A DNA stretch of 21,579 bases from JAAZZIT01 sp964480525 (GCA_964480525.1 CAYZOV010000027.1:1-21579), one strand, 5' to 3'; positions 7,114 through 15,065 are shown, counted from the first letter of the stretch. Notes: generated from the sequence alone by a model not told the origin. Numbers and translations: made by a program.

Positions 7114-7142
7114 TTGAAATTTTTTTGCGGGTGTGGTATTAT
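7114..7142 (+). promoter_or_regulatory. Extended -10 promoter of the L,D-transpeptidase gene
   Basis: TTGAAA (7114-7119), a 17-base spacer, then TATTAT (7137-7142) preceded by TGTGG, which provides the TGn extension. It lies directly after the previous terminator. Confidence 0.75.
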
Positions 7143-7190
7143 TACTGTGTGTGATATATTTTGACTAAAAAAGGAAAGGAACGAAATTTT

Positions 7191-8906
7191 ATGGCTGATA
7201 AATTTGACCTTGACGAAATTTTAAATACAGAAAAACCGTCGGGTTCTTTGGACAGAAAGTTGTCTGCGTTCGGAAACGACGAAACCGTTTCGCAAAATAA
7301 CGAAGAAACACCCGACAAAACAAAGGCTGTTTCCAAAGAGGACATGGCGAAAATGATTGCCCAAAGGCTTGCGCAAAACGACGAGGACGAATACGAAAGT
7401 GTAAAACCCGCCCCGAAAAAGAAAACGGACAAACCCGTTAAAAAAGTAAAAGCCGAAAAGGAAAAATCAGGCGGTTTCGGACTTGTAATCGGATTTTTTG
7501 TGGGTCTTGTGGTTGTGGCATTGCTTGCGTTTTACATTGGCGGACTTGTGATGACAAGCGGAAAATTTTTGCCGGGTACAACAATCAACGGACAGGACGT
7601 TTCCATGATGACGGCGTCGCAGGTTGCGAAAATTTTCGACGACGAGGACGCACCGAAAGACATTCTGTTTTACGAAGCCGACGGAACAAGCAAGTCCGTT
7701 CCCCTTTCAAATATCGGGTACGAAATTCACAAAACGGAAAAAATTCAGGAACTTCTGGACAGCAAAAATACGGCGTTGTGGTTTGTTTCGCTGATTAAAC
7801 CTCAAAGTTATAAGGCAGACCTTAACAATGCGACGTTTGACGAAAACAAGTTAAGACGTGAAATAGGATACATTTCGTGGAGCGAAATCGAGCCGACAAA
7901 CGCATACATAAAAAGCACCGACGACGGACTTGTTATTGTGCCTGAAGTGGACGGTCAGAGGGTTGACTGCGACAAACTTTTTGAGTACGCTAAGGAGCAA
8001 ATTAAAGAGGGCAACCTCAATATTCAGGTTTCGGGCGCAGGAGTGAGCGTTCCCGCAGAGGTGAAAAGCGCCGACCTTGAGGACGATTTGAAATTGATGA
8101 ACGCAATTTCGGGTCTTGAAATTAAAATCGACTTTGATTATACAACCGAAACCCTCACGGGAAATGACATTGCAAGTTGGATTTCCTTTAACGACGACGG
8201 AAGTTATAACGTAGACAGAACTAAGGTTTTGGGATATGTGGGCGAACTGGGAAGAAAGTACGATACATACAACACCGTGAGAAAATTCAATGCTACGTTG
8301 CAGGGCGAAATTAACGTTCCGACAAGTGCGGACGCTTATTACGGTTGGAAAATTCACCAAGAAGATACGGCGGATATGCTGGTGGAACTTATCGAAAAAG
8401 GCGAAAATGCGACGGTTGACCCGATTTATGATTATATGGAAAACGCCGACGGCACAAAGGGTTATATCTTCACGGGACGTGAAGAAGCAAGAACCGCAAC
8501 CGACGACATAGGAAATACTTATGTTGAAGTTGATTTGACGGCGCAGACATTGTGGCATTATGTCGACGGCGAAATGGTGTACACCTGCAAAATCGTTTCG
8601 GGACAGACAAATCCTGAAGTCAGAAAAACTCTGCCGGGCGTGTATAAAGTTTGGCAAAAGAGAACAAATTATACCATGAATTCTTCAAATTCCGCAGGGG
8701 ATAGCTGGAGCGTTAAGTGCAACTACTGGACGAGGGTTTCCATTGTGGGAATCGGACTTCACGACAGCACTTGGAGAGGTTCAAACTTCGGCGGCGAAAT
8801 TTACAAAACCAACGGTTCGCACGGTTGTATAAATATGCCGCTTTCGGGCGCAAGATATATTTATGAAAACGTGGATATGTCAACGCCTGTGGTTATGTAT
8901 TACTAA
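7191..8906 (+). CDS. Membrane-anchored L,D-transpeptidase (YkuD domain)
   Basis: A 571-residue cell-wall cross-linking enzyme. Residues 1-93 are a charged cytoplasmic segment, rich in Lys/Glu and low in hydrophobics; residues 96-120 form a single membrane helix (type II orientation). Outside lie PG_binding_4-type repeats starting at FLPGTTINGQDVSMMTASQV. The C-terminal YkuD catalytic domain (about 448-571) starts at TYVEVDLTAQTLWHY and contains GLHDS and SHGCINM, with nucleophile Cys546 and His544. L,D-transpeptidases make 3-3 peptidoglycan cross-links or attach proteins to the wall and resist most beta-lactams. The start at 7191 follows AAAGGA (7175-7180); an upstream in-frame start at 7161 lacks a site. 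It has its own promoter and terminator. Confidence 0.9.
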   Translation: MADKFDLDEILNTEKPSGSLDRKLSAFGNDETVSQNNEETPDKTKAVSKEDMAKMIAQRLAQNDEDEYESVKPAPKKKTDKPVKKVKAEKEKSGGFGLVIGFFVGLVVVALLAFYIGGLVMTSGKFLPGTTINGQDVSMMTASQVAKIFDDEDAPKDILFYEADGTSKSVPLSNIGYEIHKTEKIQELLDSKNTALWFVSLIKPQSYKADLNNATFDENKLRREIGYISWSEIEPTNAYIKSTDDGLVIVPEVDGQRVDCDKLFEYAKEQIKEGNLNIQVSGAGVSVPAEVKSADLEDDLKLMNAISGLEIKIDFDYTTETLTGNDIASWISFNDDGSYNVDRTKVLGYVGELGRKYDTYNTVRKFNATLQGEINVPTSADAYYGWKIHQEDTADMLVELIEKGENATVDPIYDYMENADGTKGYIFTGREEARTATDDIGNTYVEVDLTAQTLWHYVDGEMVYTCKIVSGQTNPEVRKTLPGVYKVWQKRTNYTMNSSNSAGDSWSVKCNYWTRVSIVGIGLHDSTWRGSNFGGEIYKTNGSHGCINMPLSGARYIYENVDMSTPVVMYY

Positions 8907-8914
8907 AATTTTTC

Positions 8915-8945
8915 GGGACAGTCTTTCGGGGCTGTCCTTTTTTTG
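8915..8945 (+). terminator. Intrinsic terminator after the L,D-transpeptidase gene
   Basis: GGACAG (8916-8921) pairs with CTGTCC (8932-8937), loop containing TTTCGG, followed by a run of seven T. Confidence 0.9.
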
Positions 8946-8986
8946 AAAAAAAATTTTAAAAACCGAAAAAAATTTCCCCTAACCTA

Positions 8987-9015
8987 TTGAAAAATGCAAA
9001 TAAATGTGGTAAAAT
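8987..9015 (+). promoter_or_regulatory. Extended -10 promoter of the CofE-like gene
   Basis: TTGAAA (8987-8992), a 17-base spacer, then TAAAAT (9010-9015) preceded by TGTGG. It closely resembles the promoter at 7114-7142. Confidence 0.72.
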
Positions 9016-9086
9016 ATATTCTGTGATTTTATTTTCGGATAAATGAAAAACAAATATCCTGCTTTTAATTTAAGGAGTGTTGAAAA

Positions 9087-10280
9087 ATGAGCCGTATGAT
9101 AGGAACTGTTTCAAGAGGCGTCAGAGCGCCGATTATCAGAAACGGTGACGATATTGTTGAAATCGTTACAAATTCTGTTCTTGAAGCCGCAAAAGATGAT
9201 GGATTTGAATTTAACGACCGTGACATTGTTGCAATGACCGAAGCTATCGTTGCAAGAGCGCAGGGAAACTATGCTTCGGTGGACGATATTGCCGAGGACG
9301 TTAAGGCGAAGTTTGGCGGCGAAACTGTGGGAGTTATCTTCCCGATTCTCAGCCGTAACAGATTTGCTATTTGCTTGCGTGGTATTGCAAAGGGCGCAAA
9401 GAAGATTGTTTTAATGCTTTCTTATCCGTCTGACGAGGTGGGAAATCACCTTGTTTCACTTGACGCACTTGACGAAAAGGGCATTAACCCTTATACAGAC
9501 GTGCTTTCACTTGAAAAGTACAGAGAACTTTTCGGTTATGAAAAGCATACGTTTACGGGCGTTGACTATGTAGAATACTACGAGGGTCTTATCCGTGACG
9601 CAGGGGCAGATTGTGAAATTGTTTTTGCAAATAATCCTAAGGCTATTCTTGATTATACAAAGAACGTTCTTTGCTGTGATATTCATACAAGAGCAAGAAC
9701 AAAGAGAATTTTGAAAAACGCAGGTGCAGAGGTTGTGCTTGGTCTTGACGAAATTCTTAACGCACCTGTAAACGGTAGCGGTTTTAACGCAAATTACGGA
9801 CTTCTCGGTTCTAACAAGTCAACAGAGGACCAGGTTAAACTTTTCCCTAGAGATTGCCAGCCTGTTGTTGACGCTATTGCGGAAAAACTTAAAAACGCAA
9901 CAGGTAAAAATATCGAAGTAATGGTTTACGGCGACGGCGCTTTCAAAGACCCAATCGGAAAAATCTGGGAACTTGCTGACCCTGTTGTTTCACCTGCTTA
10001 TACAAAGGGACTTGAGGGAACGCCTAACGAACTTAAACTTAAATATCTTGCGGACAACGATTTTGCAGACCTTGAGGGCGACGCTTTGAAAGAAGCTATT
10101 AAGGGCAAAATCACCGAAAAGGATTCAAACCTTGTTGGACAGATGGTTTCCGAGGGTACAACCCCTAGACGCTTGACCGACCTTATCGGTTCGCTTTGCG
10201 ACCTCACTTCGGGTTCGGGCGACAAGGGTACGCCAATCGTTTTCATTCAGGGATATTTTGATAACTATACAACTGAATAA
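9087..10280 (+). CDS. CofE-like F420:gamma-glutamyl ligase family protein
   Basis: A 397-residue protein of the coenzyme F420-0:L-glutamate ligase family (CofE/FbiB-type, COG1478). The N-terminus shows the expected layout: a strand-rich start with RAPIIRNGDDIVEIV, then FNDRDIVAMTEAIVARAQGNY, where CofE has its GTP/metal-binding strand. At 397 residues it is much longer than archaeal CofE (about 250), so it may have a different amino-acid or acceptor substrate. F420 synthesis is not expected in this kind of organism and no cofC, cofD, cofG or cofH gene is present here, so the real reaction is unknown. AAGGAG (9072-9077) sets the start. It has its own promoter and terminator and is not part of the argG transcript. 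Confidence 0.75.
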   Translation: MSRMIGTVSRGVRAPIIRNGDDIVEIVTNSVLEAAKDDGFEFNDRDIVAMTEAIVARAQGNYASVDDIAEDVKAKFGGETVGVIFPILSRNRFAICLRGIAKGAKKIVLMLSYPSDEVGNHLVSLDALDEKGINPYTDVLSLEKYRELFGYEKHTFTGVDYVEYYEGLIRDAGADCEIVFANNPKAILDYTKNVLCCDIHTRARTKRILKNAGAEVVLGLDEILNAPVNGSGFNANYGLLGSNKSTEDQVKLFPRDCQPVVDAIAEKLKNATGKNIEVMVYGDGAFKDPIGKIWELADPVVSPAYTKGLEGTPNELKLKYLADNDFADLEGDALKEAIKGKITEKDSNLVGQMVSEGTTPRRLTDLIGSLCDLTSGSGDKGTPIVFIQGYFDNYTTE

Positions 10281-10286
10281 TTTGCG

Positions 10287-10318
10287 TCCTCCGAGGAAAT
10301 TCTTCGGAGGATTTTTTT
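10287..10318 (+). terminator. Intrinsic terminator before the arginine cluster
   Basis: TCCTCCGA (10287-10294) pairs exactly with TCGGAGGA (10304-10311), followed by seven T. It insulates the arginine cluster from upstream transcription. Confidence 0.92.
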
Positions 10319-10327
10319 GCTTTTTTC

Positions 10328-10356
10328 TTGATTTTTTAAAGATAGTGTGCTATAAT
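10328..10356 (+). promoter_or_regulatory. Upstream promoter (P1) of the arginine cluster
   Basis: TTGATT (10328-10333), a 17-base spacer ending in TGC, then a perfect TATAAT (10351-10356). The extended -10 suggests good strength. Transcripts would start near 10363 and run across all ARG boxes, giving a leader of about 190 bases. Confidence 0.7.
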
Positions 10357-10376
10357 TAAGGTGGGTAATGTTGAGT

Positions 10377-10394
10377 TTTGCATAAAAATGCTGA
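10377..10394. promoter_or_regulatory. ARG box 1 (ArgR operator)
   Basis: An 18-base window with core TGCATAAAAATGCT fits the ArgR/AhrC consensus TGNATNNNNATNCA with nearly perfect dyad symmetry. It lies just downstream of the P1 start, where bound repressor would block elongation. Confidence 0.72.
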
Positions 10395-10407
10395 ATATAC
10401 ACTTGAA

Positions 10408-10425
10408 AATGTATAATTATGCGAA
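10408..10425. promoter_or_regulatory. ARG box 2 (ArgR operator)
   Basis: Core TGTATAATTATGCG fits the same consensus apart from the last base. Its centre is 31 bases (about three helical turns) from that of box 1, the kind of helical phasing ArgR hexamers use to bind two boxes. Confidence 0.65.
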
Positions 10426-10428
10426 ATT

Positions 10429-10446
10429 TAAAAATAATTATGCAAA
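10429..10446. promoter_or_regulatory. ARG box 3 (weaker ArgR operator)
   Basis: Core AAAATAATTATGCA has one good half-site (ATGCA) and one degenerate half. Its centre is 21 bases (two turns) beyond box 2. A further half-site, TTGCAT at 10461-10466, lies just before the P2 -35 box. Confidence 0.5.
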
Positions 10447-10473
10447 AAAATTGAAAAAAGTTGCATAAAACCC

Positions 10474-10501
10474 TTGACAAATCTGTATAATGGTGTATAA
10501 T
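10474..10501 (+). promoter_or_regulatory. Proximal promoter (P2) of the arginine cluster
   Basis: A consensus TTGACA (10474-10479), a 16-base spacer, and a consensus TATAAT (10496-10501). Both hexamers are perfect, so it should be very strong when not repressed. The ARG boxes and the half-site at 10461 lie immediately upstream of its -35. Confidence 0.82.
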
Positions 10502-10550
10502 ATGTTTAAAGCGTATTTGCACAAGATATATTTTACTGGAGGAATTAAAA

Positions 10551-11780
10551 ATGGCTAAAGAAATCAAAAAGGTTGTTCTTGCTTATTCGGGAGGACTTGA
10601 CACATCAATTATTATTCCGTGGCTTAAAGAAAACTACAATAACTGCGAGGTTATTTGTGTTTCGGGCGACGTAGGACAGAAGAGCGAGCTTGAGGGTCTT
10701 GAAGAAAAGGCTATCAAGACAGGCGCTTCAAAATGCTATATCGAACACCTCACAGAGGAATTTATTCGTGATTATGTTTTCCCAACCGTTCAGGCAGGGG
10801 CAATTTACGAAAACAGATATATGTTGGGTACTTCATTTGCCAGACCTATTATCGCTAAGAGAATTGCTGAAATCGCTATCGCAGAGGGTGCTGACGCAAT
10901 TTGTCACGGCTGTACAGGTAAGGGCAACGACCAGGTAAGATTTGAGCTTGCTATTAAGGCTTTTGCACCTGATATGCAGATTATCGCTCCGTGGAGAATT
11001 TGGGACATTAAGTCAAGAGATGAAGAAATCGACTACGCAGAAGCACACAACATTCCGCTTAAAATTAACAGAGAAACAAACTACTCAAAGGACAAGAACA
11101 TTTGGCATTTGTCACACGAAGGACTTGACCTTGAGGACCCTGCAAACGAACCGCAGTACAACAAGGAAGGTTTCCTTGAAATGGGCGTTTCTCCTGAAAT
11201 GGCTCCTGACAAGGCTACATATGTTACAATTCACTTTGAAAAGGGCGTTCCTACTGCTATTGACGGCGAAGAAATGGGTCCTGTTGAAGTTGTTACAAAA
11301 CTTAACGAACTTGGCGGCGCAAACGGTATCGGACTTGCAGACCTTGTTGAAAACAGACTTGTCGGCATGAAGTCGAGAGGCGTTTACGAAACACCGGGTG
11401 GAGCTATTCTTTACCATGCGCACGAAGTTCTGGAAACAATCACAATCGACAAGGAAACTGCAAGAGTTAAGCAGTATTTGGGAATTAAGTTTGCTGATAT
11501 TGTTTACAACGGTCAGTGGTACACACCGCTTCGTGAAGCTATGAGCGCATTTGTTACGGAAACACAGAAAACCGTTACGGGCGACGTTAAACTTAAACTT
11601 TACAAGGGTAATATTATCAACGCAGGCGTTACTTCGCCATACACACTTTATGATGAAGAAGTTGCTACGTTTGACGAAGATAATGTTTACGACCAGAAAG
11701 ATTCTGCAGGATTTATTAACCTTTTCGGACTTCCAATCAAGGTTAGAGCTAAGCTTGAACAGAAGAGAAACAACAAGTAA
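10551..11780 (+). CDS. argG: Argininosuccinate synthase
   Basis: A 409-residue cytoplasmic enzyme joining citrulline and aspartate with ATP to give argininosuccinate, AMP and pyrophosphate, the penultimate arginine step. The N-terminal PP-loop AYSGGLDTS (11-19) binds ATP. Also seen are GCTGKGNDQVRFE, REEI-type contacts in SRDEEID, and the catalytic-core segment around YETPGGAILYHAHE. Length and continuity match the family, with no break. The start at 10551 follows GGAGG (10539-10543). It is the first gene of the cluster, directly downstream of P1, P2 and the ARG boxes, so arginine repression through ArgR is expected. Confidence 0.97.
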   Translation: MAKEIKKVVLAYSGGLDTSIIIPWLKENYNNCEVICVSGDVGQKSELEGLEEKAIKTGASKCYIEHLTEEFIRDYVFPTVQAGAIYENRYMLGTSFARPIIAKRIAEIAIAEGADAICHGCTGKGNDQVRFELAIKAFAPDMQIIAPWRIWDIKSRDEEIDYAEAHNIPLKINRETNYSKDKNIWHLSHEGLDLEDPANEPQYNKEGFLEMGVSPEMAPDKATYVTIHFEKGVPTAIDGEEMGPVEVVTKLNELGGANGIGLADLVENRLVGMKSRGVYETPGGAILYHAHEVLETITIDKETARVKQYLGIKFADIVYNGQWYTPLREAMSAFVTETQKTVTGDVKLKLYKGNIINAGVTSPYTLYDEEVATFDEDNVYDQKDSAGFINLFGLPIKVRAKLEQKRNNK

Positions 11781-11813
11781 TCTTAAATGATTGCAACGTT
11801 TGGAGGAATAATT

Positions 11814-12245
11814 ATGGCTGATAACATTAAGTACGAACACGAACTTGATAAAAAAGTCGAAATAACCTACGACAGTCTTCCGAACTCGTCTTTTGAAGAT
11901 GTAAACTTGGGCGGGGCAAATTTTGAAAACGTAAATCTTCAGGACAGCGTTTTTGATGATGTGAATATGTCACAGTCAAGCTTCAACAACGTTGCTATGC
12001 AAGACGCAAGTTTTTCGGATATTTACATGGTCGGAACTAAGTTTTTGGGCGTAAATTTAAGCAATGCTAGATTTGGTTGTTCAATTATGAACGGTATCGA
12101 ATTTAACAACCCTGACCTTAAAAATTCAACATTTCATCATTGCGATATGTCAAATGTTGAAATTAACGATTGCAAAATCGACGGCTTGAAGATTAACGGT
12201 ATCGACATTTCAAAACTTATTGAACAGATTGAGAAAAACGACTAA
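11814..12245 (+). CDS. Pentapeptide-repeat protein
   Basis: A 143-residue soluble protein built of pentapeptide repeats. The central Phe recurs every ten residues exactly (27, 37, 47 and so on to 107), with Leu/Met centres in the alternate pentapeptides (32, 42, 52 to 112); Ile replaces them at the end (117, 122, 127, 132). This predicts a right-handed quadrilateral beta-helix of about 5 turns with one aromatic and one aliphatic core stripe, capped by a C-terminal helix (SKLIEQIEKN). Some such proteins mimic DNA and protect gyrase (Qnr/MfpA), but most have no known role, and nothing here points to gyrase. GGAGGA (11802-11807) fixes the start at 11814; the in-frame ATG at 11787 overlaps the site. 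It follows argG by 33 bases and must share its transcript; a terminator follows. Confidence 0.85.
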   Translation: MADNIKYEHELDKKVEITYDSLPNSSFEDVNLGGANFENVNLQDSVFDDVNMSQSSFNNVAMQDASFSDIYMVGTKFLGVNLSNARFGCSIMNGIEFNNPDLKNSTFHHCDMSNVEINDCKIDGLKINGIDISKLIEQIEKND

Positions 12246-12272
12246 ATCGTTTTGATTTAATTAAGAAAGATT

Positions 12273-12321
12273 AGGCAGAATGATTCTTTGAAAATTTAAT
12301 CATTTTGCCTATACCTTTTTT
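12273..12321 (+). terminator. Strong intrinsic terminator inside the arginine cluster
   Basis: AGGCAGAATGATT (12273-12285) pairs over 13 bp with AATCATTTTGCCT (12298-12310, one G-T pair), followed by ATACC and six T. The five bases between stem and T run make it less than ideal. It should end much of the argG-pentapeptide transcript before argH. Confidence 0.7.
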
Positions 12322-12359
12322 ATGACAAACAAATTTCATAAAGCGAAAGGACTAAAAAA

Positions 12360-13739
12360 ATGGCTGCAAAAATGTGGGCAGGAAGATTTTCAAAGGAAGT
12401 CGATGAGAGAGTGAACGATTTTAATTCGTCAATTTCCTTTGATGCGAGAATGTATAAAAACGATATTGAGGGGTCAATCGCACACGCAACTATGCTTGGT
12501 GAGTGCGGTATAATTGATTTGGGCGAAAGCAAGGAAATTATCAAAGGCTTAAAAGGAATTTTGGAGGATATAGACAGCGGAAAACTTCAATTTGACCCGA
12601 ACGCCGAAGATATTCATATGTTTGTTGAAGCAGAGCTGACAAACCGTCTTGGAGCAACAGGCAAAAGACTTCACACAGCACGAAGCAGAAACGACCAGGT
12701 TGCACTTGACATCAGACTTTACCTTAGAGATGAAATTAAGGAAATTGCAGACCTTGTTAAAAAGCTTATTGAGGCAATTTTAAATCTCGCAGAAAAAAAT
12801 CTGACAACGGTTATGCCGGGGTATACCCACCTCCAAAGAGCGCAACCGATTACGTTTGCACACCATGTTATGGCGTATGCACAAATGCTTTTGCGTGACA
12901 TTGGCAGACTAGAGGATACATACAAGCGTATGAACGTTTTGCCTTTGGGAAGCTGTGCTTTGGCAGGAACAACCTATCCGATAAATCGTGAGCGTGTAAA
13001 GGATTTGTTGGGATTTGACGAAGTAATGCTTAACTCTCTTGACGGCGTGTCCGACAGAGATTTTTGTATTGAACTTGCTAGTGCTATTTCAATTTTGATG
13101 ATGCACTTGTCCAGATTTTCCGAAGAAATTGTTTTGTGGTGTAGCTGGGAGTTTAAGTTTATCGAGCTTGACGACGCTTATGCTACGGGTTCGTCAATTA
13201 TGCCACAGAAGAAAAATCCTGATATTACGGAGCTTGTTCGTGGTAAAACGGGCAGAGTTTACGGCGATTTGAACACATTGCTTACGATGATGAAAGGCTT
13301 GTCCCTTGCGTACAACAAGGATATGCAAGAGGACAAGGAAGCAATTTTTGACGCCGTGGATACGGTTAAACTTTGCTTGACGACCTTTATTCCAATGCTT
13401 GAAACAATGAGAGTTTTGCCTGAAAATATGAGAAATGCGGCGGCAAAGGGATTTATAAATGCAACGGACTGTGCGGATTATCTTGTTAAAAAAGGTTTGC
13501 CGTTCAGGGACGCTTATAAAATTACGGGTACGTTGGTGGCACAGTGCATTGAAAAAGGCTTGACCCTTGAAACATTGCCGATTGAGGACTACAAGGCACT
13601 TTGTGATACCTTTGACGAGGACGTTTACGACGCAATCAGTCTTGACACCTGCGTTATGCAGAGAAAATCCCAGGGCGGACCTGCGCCGGAAGCTGTCAAG
13701 GAACAGATTGAATATGTAAAGGCAAAATTAAATGGCTAG
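12360..13739 (+). CDS. argH: Argininosuccinate lyase
   Basis: A 459-residue cytoplasmic enzyme splitting argininosuccinate into arginine and fumarate, the last step of the pathway; the family forms homotetramers of the fumarase/aspartase fold. Three conserved regions are present: TARSRNDQVALD (from 106), GYTHLQRAQP with catalytic-region His157, and the signature GSSIMPQKKNPD (277-288) with the mobile catalytic-serine loop. Full length. The start follows AAAGGA (12345-12350). A terminator lies 39 bases upstream and no convincing promoter separates them, so expression relies on read-through or an unrecognised promoter. The next gene overlaps its end by 8 bases. Confidence 0.97.
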   Translation: MAAKMWAGRFSKEVDERVNDFNSSISFDARMYKNDIEGSIAHATMLGECGIIDLGESKEIIKGLKGILEDIDSGKLQFDPNAEDIHMFVEAELTNRLGATGKRLHTARSRNDQVALDIRLYLRDEIKEIADLVKKLIEAILNLAEKNLTTVMPGYTHLQRAQPITFAHHVMAYAQMLLRDIGRLEDTYKRMNVLPLGSCALAGTTYPINRERVKDLLGFDEVMLNSLDGVSDRDFCIELASAISILMMHLSRFSEEIVLWCSWEFKFIELDDAYATGSSIMPQKKNPDITELVRGKTGRVYGDLNTLLTMMKGLSLAYNKDMQEDKEAIFDAVDTVKLCLTTFIPMLETMRVLPENMRNAAAKGFINATDCADYLVKKGLPFRDAYKITGTLVAQCIEKGLTLETLPIEDYKALCDTFDEDVYDAISLDTCVMQRKSQGGPAPEAVKEQIEYVKAKLNG

Positions 13740-14082
13740 GCTTAGAAAATTTTTTTCAAACAAATACGCAATGGCAGGGGCTGTTTTTGCAGAATGGCTT
13801 TTGGTGTGGGGACTTGTTTTTTTGACGGGTAGTGTGCTTGAAAGTCTGCTGTTGTTTATACTTTTTTATAATGTAATTTATCCTGTGTTTACGCTTGTGG
13901 TGAGTTTTGTGTTTGCGAAAAAAAACGGCGTGGTGTGGGTTTTGCCTGTACTTATGTGTATTGTGGCGATACTATTTTACAGCCTGACCGAACTTGTAAA
14001 ATTTGCAATTCCAAACGCAATAGTTTTGACGATAATTTGCGTGGTTTTCGGCACAGGCGTCGGAAATGTAATGAATATATAA
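13732..14082 (+). CDS. Small four-helix membrane protein
   Basis: A 116-residue hydrophobic protein with about four predicted membrane helices (around residues 12-30, 32-60, 68-87 and 92-112) and a basic N-terminus (RLRKFFSNK), which favours a cytoplasmic N-terminus. No motif of a known transporter or enzyme is recognisable. Its ATG lies inside the argH stop region (ATGGCTAG), giving an 8-base overlap typical of translational coupling, and argC starts 20 bases after it. This makes it a genuine operon member. A role in arginine or ornithine transport would be speculation. Confidence 0.7.
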   Translation: MARLRKFFSNKYAMAGAVFAEWLLVWGLVFLTGSVLESLLLFILFYNVIYPVFTLVVSFVFAKKNGVVWVLPVLMCIVAILFYSLTELVKFAIPNAIVLTIICVVFGTGVGNVMNI

Positions 14083-14102
14083 GATTAAAGGTGAGATTTT
14101 TT

Positions 14103-15047
14103 ATGAAAACCAAAGTTTTTATAGACGGTAAAGAGGGTACGACGGGGCTTAAAATTTTTGAAAGATTTAAAGACCGTGACGATTTGGAAATTTTGCTTAT
14201 TGACGAGGAAAAGCGTAAAGACGTTGAGGAGCGTAAACGGCTGATAAATATGTCGGACATAACCTTTTTGTGTTTGCCTGACGCTGCGGCTGTGGAAGCT
14301 GTTACATTGGTGGAAAACGACCACACCAGAATAATTGACGCTTCGACGGCTCACAGAACAAACCCGGCGTGGGATTACGGATTTCCGGAGCTTTCAAAGG
14401 CACACAGAGAAAATATCGCAAAATCCAAAAGAGTAGCAAACCCCGGGTGCTATGCAAGTGGATTTATCTCGCTTGTTTACCCACTTGTAAAAGCAGGAGT
14501 TTTGCCCGAGGATTATCCGCTTACGGCACACGCTGTGTCGGGATACAGCGGTGGCGGAAAGAAAATGATTTCGGCTATTGAGGGTGAGGACAAAACCTTT
14601 GAAATGTTTTCCCCACGCCAGTATGCGCTGGGTCAGAGCCACAAACATCTCCCTGAAATGCAGGCGGTTTGCGGTCTTAAATACAAGCCTATGTTTAACC
14701 CGATTGTGGACGATTATTTCAACGGAATGGTGGTTTCGGTGCCACTTATTTCAAGAGCTTTGAACAAAAATTATTCGCCAAAGGACATTCACGAAATTTT
14801 GTCAAGCCATTATGACGGACAGAGATTTGTCAAGGTTATGGAGCTTTTCGGAAAAGAAACTTTGCCTGACGGATTTTTGGCGGCGAATACTTTGGCTGAT
14901 ACAAACGATATGCAAATTTTTGTTTTCGGAAACGACGAACAGATTTTGCTTTGCTCACGTTTTGACAATTTGGGCAAAGGTGCAAGCGGTGCGGCTGTGC
15001 AGTCAATGAACATTATGATGGGAATTGACGAGGGTACAGGACTTTAA
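14103..15047 (+). CDS. argC: N-acetyl-gamma-glutamyl-phosphate reductase (short, type 2)
   Basis: A 314-residue NADPH-dependent enzyme reducing N-acetylglutamyl phosphate to the semialdehyde. Residues 6-22 hold the nucleotide-binding DGKEGTTGLKIFERF, and the active site is VANPGCYASG with Cys116. The length (about 314, against about 345 for the common form) and the GKEGTTGLKI opening fit the type 2 ArgC family (TIGR01851) rather than the standard form. The start at 14103 follows AAGGTGAG; a longer frame to 13935 would run back through the membrane-protein gene and lacks the family's N-terminus. Co-transcribed with argH upstream and argJ 18 bases downstream. Confidence 0.95.
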   Translation: MKTKVFIDGKEGTTGLKIFERFKDRDDLEILLIDEEKRKDVEERKRLINMSDITFLCLPDAAAVEAVTLVENDHTRIIDASTAHRTNPAWDYGFPELSKAHRENIAKSKRVANPGCYASGFISLVYPLVKAGVLPEDYPLTAHAVSGYSGGGKKMISAIEGEDKTFEMFSPRQYALGQSHKHLPEMQAVCGLKYKPMFNPIVDDYFNGMVVSVPLISRALNKNYSPKDIHEILSSHYDGQRFVKVMELFGKETLPDGFLAANTLADTNDMQIFVFGNDEQILLCSRFDNLGKGASGAAVQSMNIMMGIDEGTGL

Positions 15048-15065
15048 TTAAAAGAGGTAATTGAT

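Noticed and set aside
7851..8657. 268-residue reading frame on minus, antisense to the L,D-transpeptidase
   Set aside because: No family resemblance or ribosome binding site; it is the shadow of a strongly supported gene.
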